A DNA stretch of 64,000 nucleotides from Pseudomonas viridiflava (GCA_900596015.1 UVIF01000012.1:186001-250000), one strand, 5' to 3'; positions 46,049 through 55,386 are shown, counted from the stretch's first letter. The notes: generated by a model not told the origin, from the sequence alone. Numbers and translations are program-made.

Positions 46049-49000
46049 GCCAGGTCAATCGCCTCTCCACCGGCGGACGTCTGGAGCGCAGCAAGAAGCT
46101 GACCTTCACCTTCAATGGCACGACCTACATCGGCTATGAAGGCGACACCCTGGCCTCGGCCCTGCTGGCCAATGGCGTCGACGTGATCGGTCGCAGCTTC
46201 AAGTATTCGCGTCCGCGCGGCATTGTCGCAGCGGGTGCCGAGGAACCCAACGCGGTGCTGCAGATCGGCGCCACCGAAGCCACCCAGATTCCCAACGTGC
46301 GGGCCACTCAGCAGGCGCTGTACCAAGGGCTGGTCGCCACCAGTACCAACGGCTGGCCCAACGTCAACACCGACATGATGGGTATCCTCGGCAAGGTCGG
46401 CGGCAAGCTGATGCCGCCGGGGTTCTACTACAAGACCTTCATGTACCCGCAGTCCTTCTGGATGACCTACGAGAAGTACATCCGCAAGGCTGCCGGCCTG
46501 GGTCGCTCGCCGACCGAGGTGGACCCGGATTCCTACGACTACATGAGCCGCACCTGCGACGTGCTGGTGGTCGGCGCCGGTCCTGCCGGCCTGGCTGCCG
46601 CTCTGGCCGCCGCGCGCAGTGGTGCCCGGGTGATCCTGGCCGACGAGCAGGAAGAGTTCGGCGGCTCGCTGCTCGACACCCGTGAAAGCCTCGATGGCAA
46701 GCCGGCCGGCGAATGGGTTGCCGCGGTGATCCGCGAGCTGGCAGGCATGCCTGACGTGGTGCTGTTGCCGCGCGCCACCGTCAACGGCTACCACGACCAT
46801 AATTTCCTGACCATTCACCAGCGCCTGACCGACCACCTCGGCGACCGTGCGCCGATGGGCCAGGTCCGCCAGCGCATGCACCGGGTTCGCGCCGGGCGCG
46901 TGGTGCTGGCAACCGGCACCCACGAGCGGCCGCTGGTGTACGGCAACAACGACGTGCCGGGCAATATGCTGGCCGGTGCGATCTCCACCTACGTGCGCCG
47001 CTACGGCGTGGCGCCGGGCAAGAAGCTAGTGCTGTCGACCAACAACGACCACGCCTACCGCGTGGCCCTGGACTGGCACGACGCCGGCCTCAAGGTGGTT
47101 GCCGTGGCCGATGCCCGCCACAATCCGCGCGGCGCGCTGGTCGAGGAAGCACGCGCCAAGGGTATTCGCATTCTGACTGCAAGCGCGGTGATCGAAGCTC
47201 GTGGCAGCAAGCATGTCACCGCTGCCCGGGTCGCTGCCATCGACGTCAAGGCGCACAGGGTAGTCAGCCCCGGCGAATGGCTCGATTGCGACCTGATCGG
47301 CAGCTCGGGCGGTTACAGCCCAGTGGTGCATCTGGCCTCGCACCTGGGTGGCAAACCCGTCTGGCGTGAAGACATTCTCGGTTTCGTGCCGGGCGAAGCG
47401 CCGCAGAAACGCGTGTGCGTGGGCGGCGTGAACGGCGTGTATGCCTTGGCCGACGCCATGGCCGACGGTTTCGAAGGCGGTGCCCGGGCAGCGTCCGAGA
47501 CCGGTTTCGGCATCGTCGAAGGCACCCTGCCCAAGGTCTTGAACCGTGCAGAGGAACCGACCCTGGCGTTGTTCCAGGTCCCTCACGACAAGGACACGGC
47601 GCGTGCGCCGAAGCAATTCGTCGACCTGCAGAACGACGTCACCGCGGCCGCCATCGAACTGGCCACCCGTGAGGGCTTCGAGTCGGTGGAGCACGTCAAG
47701 CGCTACACCGCGCTGGGCTTCGGCACCGATCAGGGCAAGCTGGGCAACGTCAACGGCCTGGCCATCGCCGCCCGTTCGCTGAACGTCACCATTCCGGAAA
47801 TGGGCACCACCATGTTCCGCCCCAACTACACGCCGATCACCTTCGGTGCAGTAGCTGGCCGCCATTGTGGTCACCTGTTCGAGCCGGTGCGTTTCACCGC
47901 GCTGCATGCCTGGCATGTGAAGAACGGTGCCGAGTTCGAAGACGTCGGCCAATGGAAGCGCCCCTGGTACTTCCCCAAGCGTGGCGAAGACATCCATTCC
48001 GCCGTCGCCCGCGAATGCAAGGCGGTGCGCGACAGCGTCGGTCTGCTGGACGCCTCGACCCTGGGCAAGATCGACATCCAGGGCCCGGACGCGCGCGAAT
48101 TCCTCAACCGCATCTACACCAACGCCTGGACCAAGCTGGACGTGGGCAAGGCGCGCTACGGCCTGATGTGCAAGGAAGACGGCATGGTCTTCGACGACGG
48201 CGTCACCGCCTGTCTGGCCGACAACCACTTCCTGATGACCACCACCACCGGCGGTGCCGCGCGGGTCCTGCAATGGCTGGAAATCTACCAGCAGACCGAG
48301 TGGCCAGACCTGAAGGTGTACTTCACTTCGGTTACCGACCATTGGGCGACCCTGACGCTGTCCGGCCCCAACAGCCGCAAGCTGCTCGGTGAAGTGACCG
48401 ACATCGACCTGGACAAGGACGCTTTCGGCTTCATGACCTGGAAGGAAGGCCAGGTGGGGGGTGTGCCAGCACGGGTGTTCCGCATCTCGTTCACCGGCGA
48501 GCTGTCATACGAGGTCAACATCCAGGCCGACTACGCCATGGGCGTGCTGGAAAAGATCATCGAGGCCGGCAAGCAGTACAACCTGACACCGTACGGTACC
48601 GAAACCATGCACGTGCTGCGTGCCGAGAAGGGCTTCATCATCGTCGGCCAGGACACTGACGGGTCGATGACCCCCGACGACTTGAACATGGGCTGGTGTG
48701 TCGGGCGGACCAAGCCCTTCTCGTGGATCGGCTGGCGCGGCATGAACCGCGAAGACACCGTACGCCACGAGCGCAAGCAACTGGTCGGCCTCAAGCCGAT
48801 TGATCCGAACAAGTGGCTGCCCGAGGGTGCCCAGTTGGTGTTCGACCCCAAGCAGGCGATCCCCATGAGCATGGTCGGCCACGTGACGTCGAGCTATGCC
48901 AGCAACTCGCTGGGTTACTCGTTCGCCATGGGTGTGGTCAAGGGCGGTCTCAAGCGCATGGGCGAGCGGGTGTTCTCGCCGCAGGCCGATGGCAGCGTGA

Positions 49001-49062
49001 TCGAAGCCGAAATCGTTTCTTCGGTGTTTTTCGATCCGAAGGGCGAGCGGCAGAACATCTAG
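46045..49062 (+). CDS. soxA: Sarcosine oxidase alpha subunit
   Basis: 1005 residues, the normal size. N-terminal 2Fe-2S-like domain (LTFTFNGTTYIGYEGDTLASALL) lacking the usual cluster cysteines, NAD-binding domain (VLVVGAGPAGLAAALAAARSG), and a C-terminal GcvT-like folate-binding domain (CKAVRDSVGLLDASTLGKIDI, LTLSGPNSRKLLGE, SFTGELSYEVNIQ) that takes the methyl group onto THF. Oxidises sarcosine to glycine with the beta, gamma and delta subunits. Confidence 0.97.
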   Translation: MSQVNRLSTGGRLERSKKLTFTFNGTTYIGYEGDTLASALLANGVDVIGRSFKYSRPRGIVAAGAEEPNAVLQIGATEATQIPNVRATQQALYQGLVATSTNGWPNVNTDMMGILGKVGGKLMPPGFYYKTFMYPQSFWMTYEKYIRKAAGLGRSPTEVDPDSYDYMSRTCDVLVVGAGPAGLAAALAAARSGARVILADEQEEFGGSLLDTRESLDGKPAGEWVAAVIRELAGMPDVVLLPRATVNGYHDHNFLTIHQRLTDHLGDRAPMGQVRQRMHRVRAGRVVLATGTHERPLVYGNNDVPGNMLAGAISTYVRRYGVAPGKKLVLSTNNDHAYRVALDWHDAGLKVVAVADARHNPRGALVEEARAKGIRILTASAVIEARGSKHVTAARVAAIDVKAHRVVSPGEWLDCDLIGSSGGYSPVVHLASHLGGKPVWREDILGFVPGEAPQKRVCVGGVNGVYALADAMADGFEGGARAASETGFGIVEGTLPKVLNRAEEPTLALFQVPHDKDTARAPKQFVDLQNDVTAAAIELATREGFESVEHVKRYTALGFGTDQGKLGNVNGLAIAARSLNVTIPEMGTTMFRPNYTPITFGAVAGRHCGHLFEPVRFTALHAWHVKNGAEFEDVGQWKRPWYFPKRGEDIHSAVARECKAVRDSVGLLDASTLGKIDIQGPDAREFLNRIYTNAWTKLDVGKARYGLMCKEDGMVFDDGVTACLADNHFLMTTTTGGAARVLQWLEIYQQTEWPDLKVYFTSVTDHWATLTLSGPNSRKLLGEVTDIDLDKDAFGFMTWKEGQVGGVPARVFRISFTGELSYEVNIQADYAMGVLEKIIEAGKQYNLTPYGTETMHVLRAEKGFIIVGQDTDGSMTPDDLNMGWCVGRTKPFSWIGWRGMNREDTVRHERKQLVGLKPIDPNKWLPEGAQLVFDPKQAIPMSMVGHVTSSYASNSLGYSFAMGVVKGGLKRMGERVFSPQADGSVIEAEIVSSVFFDPKGERQNI

Positions 49063-49073
49063 CACAAGGCGCC

Positions 49074-49164
49074 CGTAGGAGCGGCCAGTGGCCGCGAAAG
49101 GCACGCCGCGGTGTGCCAGGCCTACCGCAGCAAGCCCTTCGCGGCCGATGACCGCTCCTACGGG
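49074..49164. repeat. Type II REP pair inside the sox operon
   Basis: GTAGGAGCGGCCAGTGGCCG (49075-) and the inverted CGGCCGATGACCGCTCCTAC (to about 49162). It separates soxA from soxG by 155 bases within a gene set that is normally continuous. Confidence 0.85.
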
Positions 49165-49217
49165 AGCTCACCACCTTCTTACAGGCTTGAACAGCATTCA
49201 CTGACAGGTGCAGCAAA

Positions 49218-49850
49218 ATGACCACAGTCAACGTATACCAGCAACGCCCTGCGTCGGGCGCCAAGGCCGAAGACCCGCTTCACCATGCCGATTTCGCCAG
49301 CTTGGTGGGCAAGGGTCGCCAGGGCGCCGGTGTGACCTTGCGCGAGAAAAAGCTGCTGGGTCACTTGACCCTGCGCGGCGACGGCCATGACGCGACCTTT
49401 GCCGGCGCGGTGCACAAGGCAACCGGCCTGGAACTGCCGGGCGCTTTGAGCCTGGTCAGCAGCGGCGACACCTCCCTGCAGTGGCTCGGCCCCGACGAGT
49501 GGCTATTGATTGTCCCTAGTGGCGAGGAACTGGCGGCCGAGCAACGGCTGCGCGAAGCACTGGCCGGGCTGCATGTGGCGGTGGTCAACGTCAGCGGCGG
49601 CCAGTCGCTGATCGAGCTCAGCGGGCCGAACGTGCGCGACGTGCTGATGAAGTCCACGAGCTACGATGTGCACCCGAACAATTTTCCGGTAGGCAAGGCG
49701 GTAGGTACGGTGTTCGCCAAGTCTCAGCTGGTGATCCGCCGCACCGACGAGGACACCTGGGAGCTGTTGATCCGCCGCAGCTTCGCCGATTACTGGTGGC
49801 TGTGGCTGCAGGATGCCTCGGCCGAGTATGGGCTGAGCATTCAGGCCTGA
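49218..49850 (+). CDS. soxG: Sarcosine oxidase gamma subunit
   Basis: 210 residues. GcvT-like fold with WLGPDEWLLIVP and NVSGGQSLIELSGPNVRDVLMKST. Completes the heterotetramer encoded by soxBDA. The ribosome site before ATG 49218 is weak (CAGGTG), and a REP palindrome lies just upstream, so it may be expressed less than soxBDA. Confidence 0.93.
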   Translation: MTTVNVYQQRPASGAKAEDPLHHADFASLVGKGRQGAGVTLREKKLLGHLTLRGDGHDATFAGAVHKATGLELPGALSLVSSGDTSLQWLGPDEWLLIVPSGEELAAEQRLREALAGLHVAVVNVSGGQSLIELSGPNVRDVLMKSTSYDVHPNNFPVGKAVGTVFAKSQLVIRRTDEDTWELLIRRSFADYWWLWLQDASAEYGLSIQA

Positions 49851-49871
49851 CAGTGCAGGGATTGCACAGCC

Positions 49872-49962
49872 CTGTGGGAGCGGTCATCGGCCGCGAACCA
49901 GGCGCCGCGGTGCATCAGACACACCACCGTGCGCCGTTCGCGGCCGATGACCGCTCCTACAG
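49872..49962. repeat. Type II REP pair between soxG and purU
   Basis: GGGAGCGGTCATCGGCCGCG (49876-49895) and the inverted CGGCCGATGACCGCTCCTAC (to about 49960). Confidence 0.85.
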
Positions 49963-49994
49963 TTGTTTCGACCTCGACACCAAAGGACTACCCC

Positions 49995-50852
49995 ATGAGC
50001 CGTGCCCCCGATACCTGGATTCTCACCGCCGATTGCCCCAGCGTATTGGGCACGGTGGACGCGGTCACGCGCTACCTGTTCGAGCAGGGCTGCTATGTCA
50101 CCGAGCACCACTCGTTCGACGACCGGCTGTCGTCGCGCTTCTTCATCAGAGTCGAATTTCGTCAGCCCGACGGCTTCGATGAAGTTGCTTTCCGCGCAGG
50201 CCTGGCCGAGCGCGGTGCCAGCTTCGGCATGATCTTCGAGTTGACCGCACCGCAGTATCGTCCCAAGGTGGTGATCATGGTCTCCAAGGCGGACCACTGC
50301 CTCAACGATCTGCTCTACCGCCAGCGCATCGGCCAGTTGCCCATGGACGTGGTCGCGGTGATCTCCAACCATCCGGACCTCGAGCCGCTGGCGCGCTGGC
50401 ACGACATTCCCTACTACCATTTCCCGCTCGACCCCAAGGACAAGCCCTCCCAGGAGCGCAAGGTGTTGCAGGTGATCGAGCAGGCCGGCGCCGAACTGGT
50501 GATCCTCGCCCGCTACATGCAGGTGTTGTCGCCTGAGCTGTGTCGGCGTCTGGACGGTTGGGCGATCAATATCCATCACTCGTTGCTGCCCGGTTTCAAG
50601 GGCGCCAAACCCTATCACCAGGCCTACAACAAAGGCGTCAAGCTGGTCGGGGCCACCGCGCACTACATTAACAACGACCTGGACGAAGGCCCGATCATCA
50701 CCCAAGGTGTAGAAGTGGTCGATCACAGTCACTACCCCGAGGACCTCATCGCCAAGGGCCGCGACATCGAATGCCTGACCCTGGCCCGCGCCATCGGCTA
50801 CCACATCGAGCGCCGCGTGTTCCTCAACGCCAACCGCACGGTGGTGTTGTAG
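49995..50852 (+). CDS. purU: Formyltetrahydrofolate deformylase
   Basis: 285 residues from ATG 49995; the 22-codon upstream extension runs through a REP. N-terminal ACT domain (WILTADCPSVLGTVDAVTRYL) and formyltransferase-like hydrolase domain (NIHHSLLPGFKGAKPYHQAY with the catalytic His/Asn set, then DEGPIITQ). Hydrolyses 10-formyl-THF to THF and formate, balancing the one-carbon pool during sarcosine or glycine-betaine use. Its TAG stop is formed by the first bases of a type III repeat. Confidence 0.95.
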   Translation: MSRAPDTWILTADCPSVLGTVDAVTRYLFEQGCYVTEHHSFDDRLSSRFFIRVEFRQPDGFDEVAFRAGLAERGASFGMIFELTAPQYRPKVVIMVSKADHCLNDLLYRQRIGQLPMDVVAVISNHPDLEPLARWHDIPYYHFPLDPKDKPSQERKVLQVIEQAGAELVILARYMQVLSPELCRRLDGWAINIHHSLLPGFKGAKPYHQAYNKGVKLVGATAHYINNDLDEGPIITQGVEVVDHSHYPEDLIAKGRDIECLTLARAIGYHIERRVFLNANRTVVL

Positions 50853-50976
50853 CAGCGGCGCAAGCCGCGTCCGGCCCTGATGTGAGGTGTCAGATGTACC
50901 GCGCCGTCATTGACGCGGCTTGCGCCGCTGCTACAGACGACCGCGCATCCCTGTAGCAGCGGCGCAAGCCGCGTCA
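50848..50976. repeat. Three type III palindromic repeats after purU
   Basis: TGTAGCAGCGGCGCAAGCCG occurs at 50848 and 50952 and in inverse orientation (CGGCTTGCGCCGCTGCTACA, ending 50935). Each is itself a palindrome around GCGGC-GCAA-GCCGC. This family is not seen elsewhere in the window. The first copy supplies the stop codon of purU. The remaining 75 bases before fdhA show only the ribosome site. Confidence 0.9.
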
Positions 50977-51052
50977 GGGCAGCACACGAATCAACGCATG
51001 ACCGCAGCACGCAAAACCCAAGCTCAAAAACAACAAACAGCGAGGTGAAAGC

Positions 51053-52252
51053 ATGTCTGGTAATCGTGGAGTGGTGTATCTGGGCTCCGGCAAAGTCGAA
51101 GTGCAGAATATCGATTTCCCCAAATTGCAGGACCCCAGGGGTAAACGCATCGAGCATGGCGTGATCCTGCGCGTGGTCTCGACCAACATCTGCGGCTCCG
51201 ACCAGCACATGGTCCGTGGCCGTACCACCGCTCAGGTCGGCCTGGTGCTGGGCCATGAGATCACCGGCGAGGTCATCGAAGCCGGCCGCGACGTAGAGCA
51301 CTTGAAAGTCGGCGATCTGGTTTCGGTGCCGTTCAACGTCGCCTGCGGGCGCTGCCGTTCCTGCAAGGAGCAGAACACCGGCGTCTGCCTGACCGTCAAC
51401 CCGGCACGCCCCGGCGGCGCCTATGGTTACGTCGACATGGGTGACTGGGTCGGCGGCCAGGCCGAGTTCGTGCTGGTGCCGTATGCCGATTTCAACCTGC
51501 TCAAACTGCCGGATCGCGATGCGGCCATGGAGAAGATCCGCGACCTGACGTGCCTGTCCGACATTCTGCCGACCGGCTATCACGGTGCCGTGACCGCAGG
51601 CGTTGGCCCCGGCAGCACGGTATACGTGGCCGGTGCAGGCCCGGTCGGGCTCGCCGCCGCTGCTTCCGCGCGGCTGCTGGGTGCTGCGGTGGTGATCATC
51701 GGTGACGTCAATCCGGTACGTCTGGCGCATGCCAAGGCCCAGGGCTTCGAGATTGCCGATCTGTCCCAGGACACGCCGTTGCACGAGCAGATCGCCGCCT
51801 TGCTCGGCGAGCCGGAAGTGGATTGCGCAGTCGATGCGGTAGGCTTCGAAGCACGCGGTCACGGTCACAGCGGGGCCAAGGCAGAAGCACCGGCCACCGT
51901 GCTCAACTCATTGATGGGCGTGGTGCGTGTGGCGGGCAAGATCGGCATCCCCGGCCTGTACGTCACCGAAGATCCGGGCGCGGTGGACGCTGCGGCGAAG
52001 ATGGGCAGCCTGAGCATTCGCTTCGGACTGGGCTGGGCCAAGTCGCACAGCTTCCACACCGGCCAGACGCCAGTGATGAAATACAACCGGCAGCTGATGC
52101 AGGCCATCATGTGGGACCGCATCAAGATCGCCGACATCGTCGGCGTGGAAGTCATCTCGCTGGACGAGGCCCCACGCGGCTACGGCGAATTCGACGCGGG
52201 CGTACCGAAGAAATTCGTCATCGACCCGCACAAACTGTTCAGCGCCGCCTGA
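51053..52252 (+). CDS. fdhA: Glutathione-independent formaldehyde dehydrogenase
   Basis: 399 residues, zinc alcohol-dehydrogenase family. Catalytic zinc site with NICGSDQHM and GHEITGEV, structural zinc cysteines CGRCRSCKEQNTGVC, and NAD-binding VYVAGAGPVGLAAAASA. The length and the DLTCLSDILPTGYHGA loop match the Pseudomonas enzyme that oxidises formaldehyde and dismutates it with tightly bound NAD. Downstream of purU it removes formaldehyde from demethylation. Strong ribosome site GAGGTG 6 bases before the ATG. Confidence 0.96.
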   Translation: MSGNRGVVYLGSGKVEVQNIDFPKLQDPRGKRIEHGVILRVVSTNICGSDQHMVRGRTTAQVGLVLGHEITGEVIEAGRDVEHLKVGDLVSVPFNVACGRCRSCKEQNTGVCLTVNPARPGGAYGYVDMGDWVGGQAEFVLVPYADFNLLKLPDRDAAMEKIRDLTCLSDILPTGYHGAVTAGVGPGSTVYVAGAGPVGLAAAASARLLGAAVVIIGDVNPVRLAHAKAQGFEIADLSQDTPLHEQIAALLGEPEVDCAVDAVGFEARGHGHSGAKAEAPATVLNSLMGVVRVAGKIGIPGLYVTEDPGAVDAAAKMGSLSIRFGLGWAKSHSFHTGQTPVMKYNRQLMQAIMWDRIKIADIVGVEVISLDEAPRGYGEFDAGVPKKFVIDPHKLFSAA

Positions 52253-52258
52253 CTAGAA

Positions 52259-52381
52259 CCGCTCCCACAACCTCCCTGTGGGAGCGGGGCGGGCGACGAG
52301 CCCTCTGCCCGCGAAAAGTACACTGCGCAGTACCTGAATCACCGCAGCGCGCCCTTCGCGGCCACAGACCGCTCCTACGTG
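52259..52381. repeat. Type I composite REP and a lone type II REP after fdhA
   Basis: CCGCTCCCACA (52259-) with the inverted interrupted copy 52277-52315, same form as at 15721-15762, then a type II core (CTTCGCGGCCACAGACCGCT, from 52354). The following hundred bases up to the DUF2780 gene show no other recognised element. Confidence 0.82.
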
Positions 52382-52483
52382 GCTTCATCCTCGCCATTAC
52401 ACAATTTTCACCCCCAAGGAACATAATGGACCGAACTGCCGTTTGACGACGGTCCGTCTATCTGTCCCCGAGGTTGCTGCACA

Positions 52484-53056
52484 ATGAACATCACTCGCGC
52501 CATGGCCCTGGCTTCCCTGATGGCCGTTGCCACCAGTCCCGCCTTCGCTTTCAACCTGAACGACGCGGTCAATGCCGCCTCCACCCTGCAGAACGGCAAG
52601 CAAGGCAACAACGCCGCCGTCGCCGCAGCCCCGGAAGCCGCGGGCCTGCTGAACACCTTGGGTTCGACCCTGAACATCACTCCGACCCAAGCCATTGGCG
52701 GCACCGGTGCCATGCTGGGCCTGGCCAAGAATCAACTCAGTACCGCCGATTATTCGCAACTGAGCAAATCCGTCCCCGGCATCGACAAACTGTCGGGCAA
52801 CAACGCCTTGGGCGGCTTGGGTGGTCTGAGCGGCCTGCTCGGCAAGTCCGACCAGAAAAACATCAGCGCGCTGAACAACGCCCTTGGCGACGTGAAAACC
52901 ACCAGCGACATGAACAACGCCTTCAGCGCGCTGGGCATGAACAGCGGCATGGTCGGTCAGTTCGCGCCGGTCATTCTTCAGTACCTGGGCCAGCAAGGTG
53001 TCGGCGGCCCGTTGCTGCAAAGCCTGGGCAGCATCTGGGGCGCCACCGGCAGCTGA
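52484..53056 (+). CDS. DUF2780 domain-containing secreted protein
   Basis: 190 residues. Signal peptide to about residue 22 (TSPAFA), then a low-complexity Asn/Ala/Gly/Leu-rich protein with short helices, e.g. GLLNTLGSTLNITPTQAIGGTGAML and QYLGQQGVGGPLLQSLGSIWG, the VcgC/VcgE-like DUF2780 pattern. Function unknown; expected to be periplasmic. Convergent with the acyltransferase gene, with only 6 bases between stops. Confidence 0.75.
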   Translation: MNITRAMALASLMAVATSPAFAFNLNDAVNAASTLQNGKQGNNAAVAAAPEAAGLLNTLGSTLNITPTQAIGGTGAMLGLAKNQLSTADYSQLSKSVPGIDKLSGNNALGGLGGLSGLLGKSDQKNISALNNALGDVKTTSDMNNAFSALGMNSGMVGQFAPVILQYLGQQGVGGPLLQSLGSIWGATGS

Positions 53057-53062
53057 TCAACG

Positions 53063-53947
53063 TCACGATTCGGTGCGCAACGTGCCGATCAGTTGGTCTT
53101 TCTCGGTCCATAGCTGGTTGACCCAGTTCTGGACCTTGAGCCGAAATACCGCATCGTTTTCATAATCGCCATCGATCAGGCCCGGATCGATGCTGCGCGA
53201 CTTGATATCCACGATCACCTTGCGCACATCCCCGCAGAGCAGGTTCCAGAAGCCTGGCATAGGCCCATCCGGATACACCACCGTGACGTCCAGCAAGCGA
53301 TCCAGTTGCGGCCCCATCGCGGCCAGTACGAAAGCCACGCCGCCGGCCTTGGGCTTGAGCAGATAGCGAAAGGGCGAGGCCTGCTGCTCGCGCTTGGCCT
53401 GGGTGAAGCGAGTCCCTTCCAGATAGTTGACGATGGTCACCGGCTGACGCTTGTACAGCTCGCACGCCGCCTTGGTGATTTCCAGATCCTGGCCCTTGAG
53501 GTGCGGATGCTTGTCCAGAAACGCCTTGCTGTAACGCTTCATGAACGGATAGTCCAGCGCCCACCAGGCCAGCCCCAGGAACGGTACCCAGATCAGCTCC
53601 CTCTTCAGAAAGAACTTGAAGAACGGCGCGCGCCCATTGAGTGCCTGGATCAGCGCGGCAATGTCGATCCACGACTGGTGATTGCTTACCACCAGATAGG
53701 ACGTGCTCTTGCGCAGGTCGCGCGCCCCGCGAATGTCCCACTCGGTACGGGTGCAAACCTTGAAGATCAGCTTGTCGATCTCCGACCAGGTCTCGGCAAT
53801 CCACATGACCGCCGCCGAGGCACGGTCGCGCCAACGCCCGCGCATGGCCAGCTTGAACAAGGCGAGCACCAGCAGGGGGCCGATCAACACCAATGTATTG
53901 AGTAGCAGAAGGGCGGTCGCGAGACAGCCGGTGAGAAGGCGGCGCAT
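53063..53947 (-). CDS. PlsC-type acyltransferase (YihG-like)
   Basis: 294 residues. Membrane helix near the N-terminus (residues 8-32) and the 1-acylglycerol-3-phosphate acyltransferase signature: NHQSWID (HxxxxD catalytic) about residue 95 and YLEGTR, with KREQQASPFRYLLKPKAGG. It would acylate a lysophospholipid at the inner membrane. Similar to E. coli YihG/YieP-type acyltransferases; the essential PlsC is likely elsewhere. The exact acyl acceptor cannot be read. Confidence 0.85.
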   Translation of the reverse strand: MRRLLTGCLATALLLLNTLVLIGPLLVLALFKLAMRGRWRDRASAAVMWIAETWSEIDKLIFKVCTRTEWDIRGARDLRKSTSYLVVSNHQSWIDIAALIQALNGRAPFFKFFLKRELIWVPFLGLAWWALDYPFMKRYSKAFLDKHPHLKGQDLEITKAACELYKRQPVTIVNYLEGTRFTQAKREQQASPFRYLLKPKAGGVAFVLAAMGPQLDRLLDVTVVYPDGPMPGFWNLLCGDVRKVIVDIKSRSIDPGLIDGDYENDAVFRLKVQNWVNQLWTEKDQLIGTLRTES

Positions 53948-54090
53948 AGGGCTACTCTGGCTTCATGAAGCAGGCAATGATAAGCACAAGCGCGGCTGTA
54001 ACCAATTCTGCCCGAGCGTTTCGTCAACAAATGTTTCACTTTTATCTGGGTATGCTGCGCGCATTGCACACAGCCCCGAAGGAATCCCAG

Positions 54091-54594
54091 GTGAAGAACG
54101 TACTCGCCCTGTTGTCCATACTGGCCCTGCCCGCGCTGGCAGCAGAGCCGACCCTGTATGGGCGCTATGAATACATCAAGCTGCCCGAGATCGGCGGGCA
54201 GACGCTCAAGGCCAAGATGGACACCGGCGCACTGACAGCGTCGCTGTCGGCCAAGGACATCCAGACGTTCACCCGCGACGGCGACGACTGGGTACGCTTC
54301 CGCCTGGCCACCAAGGATGCCGACAACAAGGTTTACGAGCACAAGATCTCGCGCATGAGCAAGATCAAGAACCGCGCCGAGGAAGACGACGACGGTGAAG
54401 GTACCGAGGTCTCGCAACGCCCCGTGGTCGACCTGGAACTGTGCCTGGGTGACGTCAAGCGCACCATCGAAGTCAACCTGGTAGACCGCAGCAGCTTCAA
54501 CTACCCCCTGCTGATCGGCGCCAAGGGCCTGCGTGAATTCAAGGCCGCGGTAAACCCCGCTCGCCGCTTCGTTGCCGACAAGCCCGACTGCTGA
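54091..54594 (+). CDS. Secreted RimK-type aspartic/zinc protease-like protein
   Basis: 167 residues from GTG 54091, 7 bases after AAGGA, giving a signal peptide (VKNVLALLSILALPALA). The longer upstream frame lacks this signal at its start. The domain is PF05618 (formerly ATP-dependent zinc protease), a retropepsin-like fold with the active-site triad KMDTGALTASLSA and the second-half PLLIGAKGLREF. In Pseudomonas such proteins are periplasmic; no substrate is known. Divergent from the acyltransferase gene with 140 bases between. Confidence 0.8.
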   Translation: MKNVLALLSILALPALAAEPTLYGRYEYIKLPEIGGQTLKAKMDTGALTASLSAKDIQTFTRDGDDWVRFRLATKDADNKVYEHKISRMSKIKNRAEEDDDGEGTEVSQRPVVDLELCLGDVKRTIEVNLVDRSSFNYPLLIGAKGLREFKAAVNPARRFVADKPDC

Positions 54595-54682
54595 TTCTGC
54601 GCGTGGCAGGCCGACGTGCAGTCGTCCCGATAGGCGTGCCTACAAAGCAAGCAACAATCTCCCGTTTTCCATGCTCCAATGC

Positions 54683-54706
54683 GGGTATATATTATGATGT
54701 ATACCC
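54683..54706 (+). promoter_or_regulatory. Palindromic operator and promoter of vapBC
   Basis: GGGTATA (54683-54689), ten bases, TATACCC (54700-54706), with a TATGAT -10-like hexamer inside (54693-54698). Location 16 bases before the vapB ATG fits an autoregulatory operator bound by VapB/VapBC. Confidence 0.6.
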
Positions 54707-54721
54707 GAACTGGAGATGGAC

Positions 54722-54985
54722 ATGTCACAGACAGCAAAAGTCTTCGTGAACGGCCGAAGCCAAGCCGTGCGCTTGCCTGCCGCCTTCCGATTCGATACCG
54801 ATGAAGTCTTCATACGGCGCGATCTCGAGACCGGCGATGTGATTTTGTCCAGAAAGCCCGACTCATGGGATGAGTTTCTGGCACTTGTCGCGCAAGGGGG
54901 CGTTCCAGACGACTTCCTGAGTGCCGACGATCGCACGCAGATGGCTCGCGGAAACCGCGATCCACTCGACGGTATTCCCGAATGA
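54722..54985 (+). CDS. vapB: Antitoxin VapB (AbrB/SpoVT-type)
   Basis: 87 residues. N-terminal swapped-hairpin DNA-binding domain ([31 protein letters not shown]) typical of VapB, and an acidic C-terminus expected to block the toxin. ATG 54722 is chosen: GGAG (54712-54715) is 6 bases before it and too close to the ATG at 54716. Stop overlaps vapC by 4 bases (ATGA), as is normal for this toxin-antitoxin class. Confidence 0.88.
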   Translation: MSQTAKVFVNGRSQAVRLPAAFRFDTDEVFIRRDLETGDVILSRKPDSWDEFLALVAQGGVPDDFLSADDRTQMARGNRDPLDGIPE

Positions 54986-55386
54986 AGCAACTGATGCTGG
55001 ACACCAATACCGTGAGTCACCTGCTCAAGGGGCATCCGGGTGTCATCAAGAACCTGAGCGCTATGCCCATGACATCGGTGTGCATCTCCTCCATCACCGA
55101 GGCAGAATTGCTTTATGGCCTGGCCAAGCGGCCGTCTGCGCAGCGGTTGGCGGGGATTGTCACCGCGTTCCTTAAAACCATCGATATTCTTCCTTGGGGC
55201 AGCCAGGCAGCCCAGGCCTATGGTTCGAGCCGAGCCACGGGCGAGAGTCGTGGGCACTGTCTGGGCGCATTGGACGGCCTTATCGCCGCCCATAGCCTTT
55301 CGCTCGGGATGACACTGGTCACCAGTGACAAGGCGTTTCGCTTGGTCGAGGGGCTTGAGGTACAGGACTGGTGCGAGGTTGCGTAA
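54982..55386 (+). CDS. vapC: Toxin VapC, PIN-domain ribonuclease
   Basis: 134 residues. PIN-domain acidic residues are all present: Asp 7 in [10 protein letters not shown], Glu in TEAELLYG, Asp in [11 protein letters not shown] and Asp in VTSDKAF. VapC toxins cut RNA, most often initiator tRNA or rRNA loops. Translation is coupled to vapB by an ATGA overlap. Locus is not part of the usual core order, suggesting acquisition. Confidence 0.9.
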   Translation: MKQLMLDTNTVSHLLKGHPGVIKNLSAMPMTSVCISSITEAELLYGLAKRPSAQRLAGIVTAFLKTIDILPWGSQAAQAYGSSRATGESRGHCLGALDGLIAAHSLSLGMTLVTSDKAFRLVEGLEVQDWCEVA

